Origin: CACIAM-69d sp001698445
GTDB lineage: Bacteria; Cyanobacteriota; Cyanobacteriia; CACIAM-69d
Assembly: GCF_043235035.1 (NCBI RefSeq)
Contig: NZ_JAZAQF010000094.1
Location: 1-64,000 of the forward strand
Length of the DNA: 64,000 nucleotides
Reading direction: 5' to 3'
A program made the position numbers and the translations under genes. Positions 42,760 to 51,847 of the stretch are shown piece by piece. Within the stretch, counting starts at the first letter, position 1; every line of letters begins with the position of its first letter. The notes below the pieces were generated by a model, which was not told the origin of the DNA, made no database searches, and saw only the letters and a list, made by a program, of their open reading frames with translations.

Positions 42760-44184
42760 GTGACTGCTGAGCGTGCTTCTATTCCCGATCAGTTAACCTT
42801 CCCGGCCAAGCTGGCCTATGGGGCCGGCGACGCAGGCCCCGCCATCACCGCCAACCTGCTTGTCTTTTTGCAGTTGGCATTTTTAACCGATGTGGCCGGG
42901 TTGCCCGCCGGGTTAGCTGGCTCGGTGCTGATGGTGAGCAAAATTGGCGATGCCATCAACGACCCGATCATCGGCGTAATGAGCGATCGCACCCGCTCCC
43001 GTTGGGGTCGTCGATATTCCTGGATGCTCTGGGGAGCGATTCCCTTCGGCATTTTCTTTTTCTTGCAGTGGCTTGTGCCGCCGGGCAATACCTGGCTGCT
43101 CTATGGCTACTACGTGGTCTTGGGGCTGCTGTTCAATATTGCCTATACGGCGGTGAACTTACCCTACACAGCCCTCACCGCTGAGCTAACGGATGATTAT
43201 GACGAACGCACCAGCCTCAACAGCTTCCGGTTTGCCTTCTCGATCGGGGGCAGTCTCCTCTCGCTGATTTTGGGCAAGGTCGTTGCCGATCAAATTCCCG
43301 ACCCCGTTTGGCAATACGTTTGGTTAGCAGCCATTTGCACCCTGTTTTCTGTGTTGCCCATTCTCTGGTGCGTCGTGGGCACATTTCGGTATGGCATGGC
43401 CGCCGAGCGCCGCTGCGCCGAACGCAACGAAACCGCCCCCAGCTTGGGCCTGAAACAACAACTGGCGATCGTCTTTCAAAATCGCCCCTTCCTCTACGTC
43501 ATTGGGATCTATCTCTGTTCCTGGCTGGCTGTTCAACTCACCGCCTCCATCCTGCCCTACTTCGTTGTGAGCTACATGGGGCTACAGCAGGCAGATTTCT
43601 TCATGGTCGCGATCGGGGTGCAGCTCACCGCCTTTGCCATGTTGTTTGTGTGGAGTAACCTCAGCCGCCGTTGGGGCAAACGGGGGGTCTATTTCGCGGG
43701 CATGAGTCTTTGGATCATTGCCCAAGCAGGTTTGTTGTTGCTGCAACCGGGGCAAACTGGCTTGCTGTACCTGTTGGCCGTGATGGCTGGCGTTGGGGTC
43801 TCCACGGCTTATCTAGTCCCTTGGTCGATGCTACCGGATGTGATTGAGCTGGATGAGCTAACCACTGGGCAACGTCGGGAAGGTGTGTTCTATGCCTTCA
43901 TGGTCTTCTTGCAAAAGTTGGGGTTGGCTCTGGCGCTTTGGCTGGTGGGGATTGCGCTGGAAGTGGCTGGTTATGTGCCCACAGCCGCCGGAGGCACGCC
44001 GGCCAACCAACCGGCCTCAGCCCTGTTGGCAATTCGGCTGGCGATCGGCCCCTTGCCCACGGCAGCCCTGATTGGCGGCTTGATTTTGGCGTATTTCTAC
44101 CCCATTACCCGCGACATCCACGCGGAAATTTTGCTGAAGCTGGCAGAGCGCAAACGTGCCCATCAACAGGCCAGTCAGGACTAG
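42760..44184 (+). CDS. MFS transporter, glycoside-pentoside-hexuronide (GPH) type
   Basis: A roughly 474-residue membrane protein with about twelve hydrophobic spans. The start region FPAKLAYGAGDAGPAITANL, then KIGDAINDPIIGVMSDRTRS with RWGRRYSWMLWGAIPFGIFF, matches the MelB/GPH cation:sugar symporter subgroup. Later YLVPWSMLPDVIELDELTTG and RREGVFYAFMVFLQKLGLAL are also family-typical. The substrate is unknown; sugars or drug-like compounds are possible. Start is uncertain: GTG at 42760 or TTG at 42745, neither with a strong ribosome-binding site. It follows aroH by about 45 nt and may share its transcript. Confidence 0.88.
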   Translation: MTAERASIPDQLTFPAKLAYGAGDAGPAITANLLVFLQLAFLTDVAGLPAGLAGSVLMVSKIGDAINDPIIGVMSDRTRSRWGRRYSWMLWGAIPFGIFFFLQWLVPPGNTWLLYGYYVVLGLLFNIAYTAVNLPYTALTAELTDDYDERTSLNSFRFAFSIGGSLLSLILGKVVADQIPDPVWQYVWLAAICTLFSVLPILWCVVGTFRYGMAAERRCAERNETAPSLGLKQQLAIVFQNRPFLYVIGIYLCSWLAVQLTASILPYFVVSYMGLQQADFFMVAIGVQLTAFAMLFVWSNLSRRWGKRGVYFAGMSLWIIAQAGLLLLQPGQTGLLYLLAVMAGVGVSTAYLVPWSMLPDVIELDELTTGQRREGVFYAFMVFLQKLGLALALWLVGIALEVAGYVPTAAGGTPANQPASALLAIRLAIGPLPTAALIGGLILAYFYPITRDIHAEILLKLAERKRAHQQASQD

Positions 44185-44331
44185 GGAAGTGCTAGGCAAG
44201 GATCCATCCCCCGGGGCGATCGCCCCTGTTCCTCGGCCTTGCGAACCCGGTTCAAAAAAATTCAAAAAAATTCAGAAAACCCCTTGACCCTTCTCGGAAG
44301 TTGTTGTTACTATACTCAAGCCTTCGGGCAA

Positions 44332-44403
44332 TGGGGCGTCGCCAAGCGGTAAGGCAGCGGGTTTTGGTCCCGCCATTCCTAGGTTCGAATCCTAGCGCCC
44401 CAG
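44332..44403 (+). tRNA. tRNA-Gln (TTG)
   Basis: The 72-nt sequence has acceptor stem TGGGGCG pairing with CGCCCCA and discriminator G. The D arm region is GCCAAGCGGTAAGGC, the anticodon arm GCGGGTTTTGGTCCCGC with anticodon TTG, and the T arm CCTAGGTTCGAATCCTAGC is complete. CCA is not encoded. A TACTATAC at about 44308-44316 is a likely -10 box. Confidence 0.97.
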
Positions 44404-44813
44404 TTAGAAAATTAGTTAAAGAAAGCTTGTTGACTGCGCTTCAGCCAGGCAAGTCAATAGAAAAGAAAAAATAAAAAAGCAAACTATAAAATCAAGAGTA
44501 ATCAAGATCAAAAATAGTGTCTTGGTAATTCATGCCCTTGGTCATTTATGCGGGCCTACACCCAGACGTAAACTTAGAAACCCACTTAGGAATTGAGATA
44601 TCAATCACTGAGGCGCGATCGAGACCCGATCGAGGCATGATTGAGAAATCAATTTGGCAACCGAGTTTAGAAACTGAGTTTAGAAACCGAATTGAGAAAC
44701 CGAATCGGAAACTTAATTGGCAAGGCCCCCGGCGAACTCCAGCACGGGAAAAAGCAAGTCATCGGTGGTCAATTTTGCACAATCCATCAACCCTACTGAC
44801 GAGGACAACTGAG
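44404..44813. other. AT-rich region between tRNA-Gln and cysteine-cluster gene
   Basis: About 410 nt. An A-rich tract (44455-44485) follows the tRNA. From about 44650 to 44710 short repeats of GAGTTTAGAAACNGA and GAGAAACCGAAT occur. An open frame runs through from 44532, but its translation is low-complexity and the conserved protein begins only at 44814. Confidence 0.5.
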
Positions 44814-45239
44814 GTGGCAACCTGGCAATGTATCAAAGGCTGTGGAGCCTGCTGTCATCTCGATCCGAACGAACGCCCCGACCTGGAAAGCTATTTAGAA
44901 CCCGAGGATTTATTGCTCTATCTGAGCATGGTGGGGCCCGATGGTTGGTGCATGAATTATGACCAATTGAACCGAGAATGCACGATCTATGACGATCGCC
45001 CCTGGTTCTGTCGGGTGCAAGTCGAAACCTTTCAGCGGATGTTTGAGATTGAGCCAGCGGAGTTGAACGACTTTGCGATCGAGTGCTGCCGTGATCAAAT
45101 CAGCGGAGTCTATGGCGATCTGAGTTTGGAAATGCATCGGTTCGATCGCGCCGTGGGCCTCAGCACCAACGCCCCAGCAACCCCCGAGCCATTGGATCCG
45201 TCGAGATTGGATCCGTCTGGATTCGATCAATATCAATAG
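44814..45239 (+). CDS. YkgJ-family cysteine cluster protein
   Basis: A 141-residue protein of the CxxCxxCC family (YkgJ-like), thought to bind zinc or an iron-sulfur cluster; functions are largely unknown. It starts (V)ATWQCIKGCGACCHLDPNE, giving C-I-K-G-C-G-A-C-C, followed by a MVGPDGWCMNYDQLNRECTI segment and YDDRPWFCRVQVETFQRMFE, which supply more conserved Cys. The GTG at 44814 is chosen because the family starts just before the first Cys and GAGGACAACT precedes it. The C-terminal 20 residues are Pro/Ser/Asp-rich with an LDPS repeat. Confidence 0.85.
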   Translation: MATWQCIKGCGACCHLDPNERPDLESYLEPEDLLLYLSMVGPDGWCMNYDQLNRECTIYDDRPWFCRVQVETFQRMFEIEPAELNDFAIECCRDQISGVYGDLSLEMHRFDRAVGLSTNAPATPEPLDPSRLDPSGFDQYQ

Positions 45240-45246
45240 GCATTTG

Positions 45247-45400
45247 ACCAGCAGAATTCAACCAGCAGAATTCAACCAACGGAATTAAGCCAACGGAATT
45301 AAGCCAGCCGAACACTCAATGCCACAAACCAGGCAACAACCAACGCAACAACCAACGCAACAACCAACGCAACAAAATGCAATGCAACAAAATGCGCAAT
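45247..45400. repeat. Consecutive short tandem repeats
   Basis: Two copies of ACCAGCAGAATTCA (45247-45274) are followed by two of CAACGGAATTAAGC (about 45277-45305). Three copies of CAACCAACGCAA (about 45338-45373) and two of GCAACAAAATGC close the block. All are in noncoding DNA between the cysteine-cluster gene and the next operon. Confidence 0.85.
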
Positions 45401-45475
45401 GAGTGAGATCCCAATCGCGCAGAGGGCTGCATTCGGATTAAATTGAGGATTGGTTCTTTCAGTTTCCTGAGTTCC

Positions 45476-45748
45476 ATGTCTGACCCTAACGCTTTACCCG
45501 ACTGGATTCGCCAAATCGTGCAGGATCAACCCCTCAGCAACGAGCAGGCGACTTGTTTGCACTGGATTGGCGATGCTTACCAACTGCTGATGCAGCTCAA
45601 TAGCTTTAGCTTGAGTGAGTATTCTGAGCAGGTTCAGCATCTCGATCGGGTAGCGGAAATGGCTCGGGCTGGGAGTCGGCTGGCTCAACATGCGCCGGAA
45701 GTGGTGGAAGCCTTGGTTCAACAACAACCGGTGGGCCGCTCGTCCTGA
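45476..45748 (+). CDS. Conserved hypothetical protein preceding prepilin peptidase
   Basis: A 90-residue soluble helical protein (MSDPNALPDWIRQIVQDQPL, NSFSLSEYSEQVQHLDRVAE, MARAGSRLAQHAPEVVEALV). No known domain is recognised. The start is the ATG at 45476; an upstream TTG in frame is less likely. Its TGA stop overlaps the ATG of the prepilin peptidase gene (TGATG), which indicates an operon with translational coupling and possibly a link to pilus biogenesis. Confidence 0.7.
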   Translation: MSDPNALPDWIRQIVQDQPLSNEQATCLHWIGDAYQLLMQLNSFSLSEYSEQVQHLDRVAEMARAGSRLAQHAPEVVEALVQQQPVGRSS

Positions 45749-46596
45749 TGTTCACCCCCGAGCAATTGGCGCTGGCGGTGGTGGCGATCGCCCTGGGAGT
45801 TTCCGTCGGAAGCTTCTTGAATGTGGTGGTTTATCGCCTCCCCGCTGGCCTGTCGCTGCTGCACCCGCCCTCCCGTTGCCCCAAATGTTTGCACCGGCTG
45901 GCCCCCCACGACAATGTGCCGGTTTTGGGCTGGCTGTGGTTGCGGGGCCGTTGTCGCTATTGCGCAGCCCCGATCGCTCCGCGCTATCCCTTGGTGGAGG
46001 CGACCACCGGGCTATTGTTTGCCACGATCGCCCTGCGAATTAGCGCCGCCGAACCGGAGTTAGTGTTCAGTCCTTGGGGCTTGAGCATGATTTTGGGGGG
46101 ATGGATCTTCGTGAGCTGGCTGTTGGCCCTGGCGCTCATTGATTGGGACACCCTCACCCTGCCCAACTCGCTCACCCAATCGGGCCTGTTGTTGGGATTG
46201 GGATTCAGAACCGCTTTCGGAGCGATTGACGCGGGCCAGGGCAGCGGCGCGGCGGCCGGACTACTGGATGCCCTGTTGGCCATGGCGCTTGGTCTGTGGC
46301 TGTTTCAAGCGATCGCCACCCTGGGCAGCTTGATTTGGGGACGCACGGCCATGGGGGCCGGAGATGTGAAGCTGGCGGCCATGCTGGGGGTTTGGTTGGG
46401 CTGGAAATTGCTGTTGCTGGCGAGTTTTTTGGCCTGCGCAATCGGGGCAGTAGCCGGTTTGGGCGCAATTGGCCTGGGTTGGCTACGGCGCGATCGGGTC
46501 TTGCCCTTCGGCCCATTTTTGGCTCTGGGCAGCCTAATCGCCATGCTGTGGGGCCCAGAAATCATCACAGCCTACTGGCAATTTTGGGTGCACTAG
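45748..46596 (+). CDS. pilD: Type IV prepilin peptidase
   Basis: PilD is the inner-membrane aspartyl protease that cleaves and methylates type IV prepilins, needed for pili, motility and DNA uptake. The 282-residue protein has the N-terminal GVSVGSFLNVVVYRLPAGLS, the zinc-binding CPKC and CRYC pairs in the cytoplasmic loop, and the two catalytic aspartate motifs ALIDWDTLTLPN and GAGDVKLAAMLG. About eight hydrophobic spans are visible. It is coupled to the upstream small gene and meets the convergent synthase-like gene only 7 nt after its stop. Confidence 0.95.
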   Translation: MFTPEQLALAVVAIALGVSVGSFLNVVVYRLPAGLSLLHPPSRCPKCLHRLAPHDNVPVLGWLWLRGRCRYCAAPIAPRYPLVEATTGLLFATIALRISAAEPELVFSPWGLSMILGGWIFVSWLLALALIDWDTLTLPNSLTQSGLLLGLGFRTAFGAIDAGQGSGAAAGLLDALLAMALGLWLFQAIATLGSLIWGRTAMGAGDVKLAAMLGVWLGWKLLLLASFLACAIGAVAGLGAIGLGWLRRDRVLPFGPFLALGSLIAMLWGPEIITAYWQFWVH

Positions 46597-46603
46597 GCCT
46601 GAC

Positions 46604-47728
46604 TCATGGCCTGGCCGCCACCTCCTCCACTGACGATGGCCAATAGTTTCCCCAAGCTAAATTCAGTAACGTTCCTTGCATCTCACAGAGGCATTGCACC
46701 AGCCGCTGGGCAGTCCGCACCATTAGCGGACTCGTTTTTAAAAAAGCAGCCACCTGAACCGCCTGGGCCGATCGCTGCAAGGTGGGTGAAATGGCCGTCG
46801 CAGTGGTGATGAACGATCGCTCCTGCCATTGATCCAAATCCTCGCGAACCGCTTGCCAGTAAAGGACTTGGAATTGCACAAAATCAAAATCGCACTCCCG
46901 CAGCACCCGCTCAATACGGGCATAGCGATGCAGACACCAGTTGCGCAAAATCACCCAGGATGGGTGTAAATCCCGCGCCAAAACCAGCTTGAACGCCCGT
47001 CGGCGTAACTGCGGCAAATAATCATCCACCCAAAAAACCATCATGTCGTGATAGTCCGGCGTGCCGATGCACGATCGATCCAAAACCGCCGCCCGATCAA
47101 CCCCAAACCGATCCAACACCTCCTGGGGAAAGTAGCAGATCCCTTGGCGCGCATCCTCATCGATGTCGCGCAGGTTGTTATAGAACTGATCGACTGCTCC
47201 AAAGTGATAGGCCGCCTCCCACTGGGACGGACTCAAAAACGGCAGAATCTGGAAAAAGGAACCCGCCAACGTCTCCAGCATCGTTTCATAATCAGCCAAC
47301 GTTTCAATCCGTAGATTGTCCGTGTGGTAGGTCAAGATTGCATCCAGATACCGATCCCACGACTGCACAGATAAGCGATCGCTCAGACTTGCCTCCGCGT
47401 GAAACCAGCGCTGTTGCATTGTCATCAGCAAACTGGCATCTTCTGTGACCACGGCCGCCGGGCCATGACTCAGCAAACGCTTCCAAGAGCGATAGAACGC
47501 GAGAAAACTAGGCTGCTCCGTAGATGTGTGATTTTCTTTACAGACAAGTTCTGCCTCCGCCAATCGATCGACCTTACGAATCCAACCAATCCGTTCAATC
47601 CATTCCCGTTGCACATCTGACTCGAGTCCTAAGACCCAAGCAGCGTTATCTTCATCCTTAAGAGAATCATCAGCAATCGCGCAGTATTGCGACGATTCGA
47701 CCAGCTTGGCCACAGCCGATCCGTTCAT
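46604..47728 (-). CDS. Divergent squalene/phytoene synthase-family protein
   Basis: A 374-residue protein resembling head-to-head prenyl synthases. The second aspartate-rich motif is clear: VDQFYNNLRDIDEDARQGIC, then YFPQEVLDRFGV, matching the NxLRDxxEDxxxG.xYLP pattern of phytoene synthase. The first motif may be DRYLD at about 120-125. The first 100 residues and the loop regions differ from crtB and the gene is not next to carotenoid genes. Members of this divergent group occur in cyanobacteria without known products. An ATG at 47728 is used; a GTG nine codons upstream is possible. Confidence 0.72.
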   Translation of the reverse strand: MNGSAVAKLVESSQYCAIADDSLKDEDNAAWVLGLESDVQREWIERIGWIRKVDRLAEAELVCKENHTSTEQPSFLAFYRSWKRLLSHGPAAVVTEDASLLMTMQQRWFHAEASLSDRLSVQSWDRYLDAILTYHTDNLRIETLADYETMLETLAGSFFQILPFLSPSQWEAAYHFGAVDQFYNNLRDIDEDARQGICYFPQEVLDRFGVDRAAVLDRSCIGTPDYHDMMVFWVDDYLPQLRRRAFKLVLARDLHPSWVILRNWCLHRYARIERVLRECDFDFVQFQVLYWQAVREDLDQWQERSFITTATAISPTLQRSAQAVQVAAFLKTSPLMVRTAQRLVQCLCEMQGTLLNLAWGNYWPSSVEEVAARP

Positions 47729-48835
47729 GATGCACCCGTGAAATCCCTGACGCACTCTATTAGAACTTTAGCCCCTTGTTCTGGTAGATGAACAAATACC
47801 ACCAATTTCTAAGGAAGTCTTAGCCGTCAGGGGCGATCGCCCTTTGTTTTAGCAAGAAATGGTCAGACTTTATTGCTGTGTGACACCCCCTAATCTCAGG
47901 AATTGAGAACATCAGCCAAATCTAGCCAGGATTGAAATTTAAAGCGCTTGTTTTCAGGCATGAAATTCTTTTTTCAGGCCATGAATTAGTGATTATTCTC
48001 AATCTTTAAAACACTTGTATTTTCTACTACATCAATTCAGGGAGAAATCTCTTAAGGTATCCCGTCGCCCAATTGGTTGTCTCCGCAAATTCTCGGAGCA
48101 AGTGCCCCCAAGTGTCAGCCTTTGGTATGCGCAACCCGGGCGGCAACACGGAAGCCCCTAAAAAAAAGGCACAGGTCAACGGGGCGCAAGTTCAGAACAA
48201 CTGCCACCGTTAACTGACCCGATCGCCGATCGAGTGCGCGCTGGCTGATGACTCGACTCAATCAAGGGACTATCATGCTGAATCAAGGTTGTCTTGAGAA
48301 CACATTGAGGCTGCTGAGTCCGATGCCAGCCTTAGGCTGACCCAAAACCGATAAAACCGAATGAATACGATAAATACGATGAGTGATCGCGGATCGCGCC
48401 AAATACATCGCGCCAAATACAATGAGTGATCGCAAGATCGCACCGATCCCGATCCTTGCAAAATTGTGCTGATTGCACCTAATCACGGAAAGAGTCGCTG
48501 GATCATGACCCTGGACTGCACAACAGGGCGATCAGCAAATCCAAGCGCATTATGGCTAAAGGAAGAATTTTGGGTTCTGGGCCAGAGCGTGGGAAACTAG
48601 GGCAGCGATCACCCGCTGCTGGTAAGGGCGCATCTGGAAGCAGGTAAACTGCGCCGGCCGAAAGCAGCAACGCATTTTGATAGCCCTGTTGGAACGAATC
48701 CGCCGAGCCTCTGGGATGGTTTACAACACCCCCAATCGACCGTTACCAGTGCCTTTGACGCAGCCGTTTCTGGTGTCCGCAAGAGTATTGTAACGCCCCG
48801 AGGGGCGGGGAATCTACCCGGAGAGTATTGAACCC
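47729..48835. other. Gene-free region upstream of accD
   Basis: About 1.1 kb without a convincing protein gene. It includes the candidate RNA at 48035-48215, a block at 48330-48430 with repeated AATACGATAAATACGATGAG and GATCGCGCCAAATACA units, and the accD upstream region (AGTATTG repeated near 48783 and 48825). Frames on the minus strand at 48273-48486 merely translate the repeats. Confidence 0.5.
48035..48215 (+). ncRNA. Candidate 6S RNA
   Basis: The core GGCGGCAACACGGAAGCCCC followed by A's, GGCACAGGTCAACGGGGC and then GCAAG resembles what I remember of the 3' half of cyanobacterial 6S RNAs, and the flanks can form the long closing stem (GGTTGT near 48075 with ACAACT near 48196; CGGAGCAAGTGCC opposite GGCACAGG). 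6S RNA binds RNA polymerase and mimics an open promoter. TATTTTCTAC at about 48019 may be the -10 region. The ends are estimates, and the strand and class need a covariance search. Confidence 0.4.
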
Positions 48836-49822
48836 ATGTCGTTGTTTGATTGGTTTGCAAATCGTCGTAAGAGCGATCCGGCTGGACATTCAGGCCAAGA
48901 GCGAGAAATCGCCGATGGTCTCTGGACGAAGTGTGAAGCCTGCGGCGTTCTCGCCTACACGAAAGACCTTCAGGCAAATCAGATGGTTTGTCTGGATTGT
49001 GGGCATCATATGCGGGTCTATAGCGATGAGCGGATCCAGCAATTAATTGACCCGGGCACTTGGGTGGCGTTGGATCGGGATGTGCGCCCGGTGGATCCTT
49101 TGGGCTTTTTCGATCGCAAGTCCTACAGCGATCGAATTGTGGAGGCCCAAACCAAGTCCGGCCTCATTGATGCGGTGCAAACGGGCTTGGGTGATTTGGA
49201 AGGCCAGCCGATCGCCCTGGGAGTGATGGACTTTCGGTTCATGGGCGGCAGCATGGGATCCGTGGTGGGCGAAAAGCTAACTCGGGCGATCGAACGGGCC
49301 ACCGCTGAACGCCGGGCCATGGTGATTGTCTGCGCATCCGGGGGGGCCCGAATGCAGGAAGGAATGCTGAGTTTGATGCAGATGGCCAAAATTTCCGGGG
49401 CCCTGGAGCAGCATCGCGAGGCCGGCTGTCTCTACATCCCTGTGCTGACCCATCCCACCACGGGCGGCGTGACGGCCAGTTTCGCCATGCTCGGCGACAT
49501 CATCATTGCAGAACCCAAAGCGTTGATCGGGTTTGCAGGTCGGCGGGTCATTGAACAAACCCTGCGCGAAAAGCTCCCGGATAATTTCCAAACGGCGGAA
49601 TATTTGCAACAAAACGGGTTTGTGGATGCGATCGTGCCGCGAACCCAACTGAAGTCTACGTTGGCCCGCTTGGTTCGGTTGCATCACGCTTCCCGACGGG
49701 CAGTGTCCACGGCTCCCACCAATGGGGCCCGGCGGCGGGATGAGGGGATGCTGGATGGTCAACGGGATGGGTTGCATGTGGAACGTTCGATCGCCCCTGG
49801 CTCGATCGCAGCCCAGCCCTAA
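48836..49822 (+). CDS. accD: Acetyl-CoA carboxylase carboxyltransferase subunit beta
   Basis: AccD with AccA transfers the carboxyl group from biotin to acetyl-CoA, the first step of fatty-acid synthesis. The 328-residue protein has the N-terminal zinc ribbon Cys33, Cys36, Cys52, Cys55 (CEAC and CLDCGHHM), then the crotonase-like fold with GVMDFRFMGGSMGSVVGEKL, VCASGGARMQEGMLSLMQMA and PVLTHPTTGGVTASFAMLGD. The C-terminal 30 residues are Ala/Arg-rich and variable. The ATG at 48836 fits the family. It is a single gene, as is usual in cyanobacteria. Confidence 0.96.
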   Translation: MSLFDWFANRRKSDPAGHSGQEREIADGLWTKCEACGVLAYTKDLQANQMVCLDCGHHMRVYSDERIQQLIDPGTWVALDRDVRPVDPLGFFDRKSYSDRIVEAQTKSGLIDAVQTGLGDLEGQPIALGVMDFRFMGGSMGSVVGEKLTRAIERATAERRAMVIVCASGGARMQEGMLSLMQMAKISGALEQHREAGCLYIPVLTHPTTGGVTASFAMLGDIIIAEPKALIGFAGRRVIEQTLREKLPDNFQTAEYLQQNGFVDAIVPRTQLKSTLARLVRLHHASRRAVSTAPTNGARRRDEGMLDGQRDGLHVERSIAPGSIAAQP

Positions 49823-50533
49823 ATCCTCGTAACCAGCTATCAGTGATTCGATTCGCTCAATTCGATTCACTCCAGCAGCCATCTTCAAGATTGCGATCCA
49901 AGATTGTGATCCAAGATTGCAACCCGAGATTGCAACCCGAGGTTGCGATATGTTTCCGAACGATGGTTTCGGAATCCAGGCTCGGCGGGGGATCATCCCG
50001 CCCCCAAAGCGAGACTAGGGCCATGGGCTGAAAGCCTTGACCCCCAACGGTTATTCAGCCCCCGATCTCAAAAAGTCATGCCCACCGATGCGGCTTGAGT
50101 TGATAACTTGCCATCTCCCGGAGCCTGAAAGGCGGGGGCTTTGCCCTCAATCCGGTAAGATTAAAATCAACTTTTGGCTACCGCATTTTTTCTCCAAAAC
50201 ATTTATCGTTTAGGGCTTTGCCGGCCAAAGGCAACCGTTATCATTACCCGGCGATCGCTGGGTGAGACTCGGACACTTTGAAGAGACACCGGGGCCACCC
50301 CCGCTCCCGTCACTGGGCAGTGGAGAAGGCTTTGGGGTCAAAACACCGATCAACGCAGCCGTTTTAGCTGGCTGCCTAGATCGGGAATCCCCGTTGCTTT
50401 AGCATGGGGAGGATGTGAATTGTGGTTAGAGTGCCGCAGCGGGGGCGATCGCGCGATCCGAGCGACAATCTAGCCGGCTATAACATCGGCCTGACTTTGA
50501 TCGAGATCAAGAGACTCAAGTCTAGAAAGAACC
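49823..50533. other. Region between accD and psbV
   Basis: About 710 nt with no protein gene. It includes GATTCGATTCGCTCAATTCG-type short repeats at about 49843, the 13-nt array at 49887-49949, and AT-rich DNA at about 50155-50215 (CTACCGCATTTTTTCTCC). The psbV promoter must lie near the right end. Nothing else is recognised. Confidence 0.45.
49887..49949. repeat. Five 13-nt imperfect tandem repeats
   Basis: AAGATTGCGATCC, AAGATTGTGATCC, AAGATTGCAACCC, GAGATTGCAACCC and GAGGTTGCGAT follow one another exactly in 13-base steps. The array is in noncoding DNA after accD. Confidence 0.92.
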
Positions 50534-51031
50534 ATGCTGAAAAAGGTTGTTTTGCTAGTTGTAGCGGTGGCGTTTTTTGCCTTCCAACTGGCCGTTAGCC
50601 CCGTAAGCGCGGCGGAAATGAAGCCGGAACTGCGCACGGTCAAGGTCAACGAAAAGGGTGATACCGTCACCTTGACCCTGGAGCAAGTGGCTCTGGGCAA
50701 GAAACTGTTTAATGACACTTGTGCCCAGTGCCATGCGGGCGGTGTGACCAAGACCAGCCCCGATCTGGATCTGTCGCCTCCGTCCTTGGCAGGTGCCATT
50801 CCTAGCCGCGATCACATCGCTGGCCTGGTGGACTACATGAAGAATCCGACCACCTACGACGGTGAAACGGAAATTTATGAACTGCACCCCAGCACCCGCA
50901 GTTCTGACATTTTCCCAGAGATGCGGAACCTGACCGATGAGGAATTGGAAGCGATCGCTGGTCATATTCTGAGCCAGCCCAAGGTGATTGGTTCCCGTTG
51001 GGGCGCTGGTAAGACTCGTTATTCGACTTGA
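50534..51031 (+). CDS. psbV: Cytochrome c-550 of photosystem II
   Basis: PsbV is a lumenal extrinsic haem protein that stabilises the oxygen-evolving manganese cluster. The 165-residue precursor has a signal peptide (about 1-26, KKVVLLVVAVAFFAFQLAVS, ending VSA), then AEMKPELRTVKVNEKGDTVT, the haem motif CAQCH at 63-67, and the typical segments GLVDYMKNPTTYDGETEIYE and LHPSTRSSDIFPEMRNLTDE. Length and motifs are normal. The gene is alone; no psbV2 or petJ follows. Confidence 0.97.
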   Translation: MLKKVVLLVVAVAFFAFQLAVSPVSAAEMKPELRTVKVNEKGDTVTLTLEQVALGKKLFNDTCAQCHAGGVTKTSPDLDLSPPSLAGAIPSRDHIAGLVDYMKNPTTYDGETEIYELHPSTRSSDIFPEMRNLTDEELEAIAGHILSQPKVIGSRWGAGKTRYST

Positions 51032-51365
51032 TGGATGAGTGAATAGGGAGGGCGATCGAGCAACAGGGTAGATGATGCCCGGTAGCGATGCCCTCAGGGT
51101 TCCCTGGATGGTTGTTTGATTCAGTTGCCCCATTCAAGGCTCATAATCGATTGCTTGCCCGGTTAACCCAAGGATGGTGGCCGGGTATTTGTTTGGGATG
51201 AATTGGGTATTGGAATTAGTTGAGCATTGGACTGAATTAGGCTTTGGGATTCCTTGAGCGGTGGCCACCCCGCAATTTTGCAGGGTAGAATCGAAAGGTC
51301 TCTGGGCTAAGGTTCCATGGCCGCATGAGTTCCACTAGCTGTGCCGTTTGCCCCGCGTCATCATC
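51032..51365. other. Intergenic region downstream of psbV
   Basis: About 330 nt. A T/G-rich patch GTATTTGTTTGGGATG at about 51186 and repeated GAATTGGGTATTGGAATTAG near 51199 are seen. There is no clear terminator and no gene. Confidence 0.4.
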
Positions 51366-51821
51366 ATGTCTAAACGTCAGTCCGATCGATTTGCGCTGGG
51401 GATCCTGTTGGGGGCGGCAACCGGAGCCGTAGCAGGATTATTGTTAGCTCCCCGATCGGGTCGAGCCTCCCGCCAGCGTCTACAACAATCTTTGCAAAAC
51501 ACTTTGCAACACACCTTACAAAAAACGGTGAAGCAATCGGGCGATCGCCTGCCGGGAGCGTTGGAGGAGTTGGGGCAAGTGGTGCGCGACCAAGCGGCCA
51601 TTTGGTCCGATCGCACTCGCGATCGCCTAGAAGGGGCATTCGATCGACTGCGAGACGCGATCGCCAGCGGTGTGGCCGCCAGTCAAACGGTGGATCAAGA
51701 AGATGTCAGCTTATCGGAAGAGGGCGACGCAATCCCAACCGGCTCAACCCCAACTCCGAAGCCCCGCCAGTTGGCCTATAACCGTATGGCCGCCCCCATG
51801 ACCCAAACGGGCGATCGCTAA
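51366..51821 (+). CDS. YtxH-domain protein
   Basis: A 151-residue protein starting MSKRQSDRFALGILLGAATG. The N-terminal YtxH signature is one hydrophobic, Gly-rich span, GILLGAATGAVAGLLLAPRS, followed by GRASRQRLQQSL. The remainder is a helical, Gln- and charge-rich coiled coil (QLQNTLQHTLQKTVKQ-like) and a Pro/Thr tail. YtxH proteins are stress-linked in other bacteria but have no defined biochemical role. It precedes a DUF948-type protein by 26 nt, a pairing often seen in cyanobacteria. Confidence 0.82.
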   Translation: MSKRQSDRFALGILLGAATGAVAGLLLAPRSGRASRQRLQQSLQNTLQHTLQKTVKQSGDRLPGALEELGQVVRDQAAIWSDRTRDRLEGAFDRLRDAIASGVAASQTVDQEDVSLSEEGDAIPTGSTPTPKPRQLAYNRMAAPMTQTGDR

Positions 51822-51847
51822 CGGCGCGCATTCCGTCCTCTGAACCC

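Noticed and set aside
44532..44813. N-terminal extension of the cysteine-cluster protein
   Set aside because: The extension is low-complexity and repeat-derived; the conserved protein and a better start signal begin at 44814.
45247..45400. Possible CRISPR array
   Set aside because: Units are 12-16 nt, directly abutting, and without spacers; no cas genes are present.
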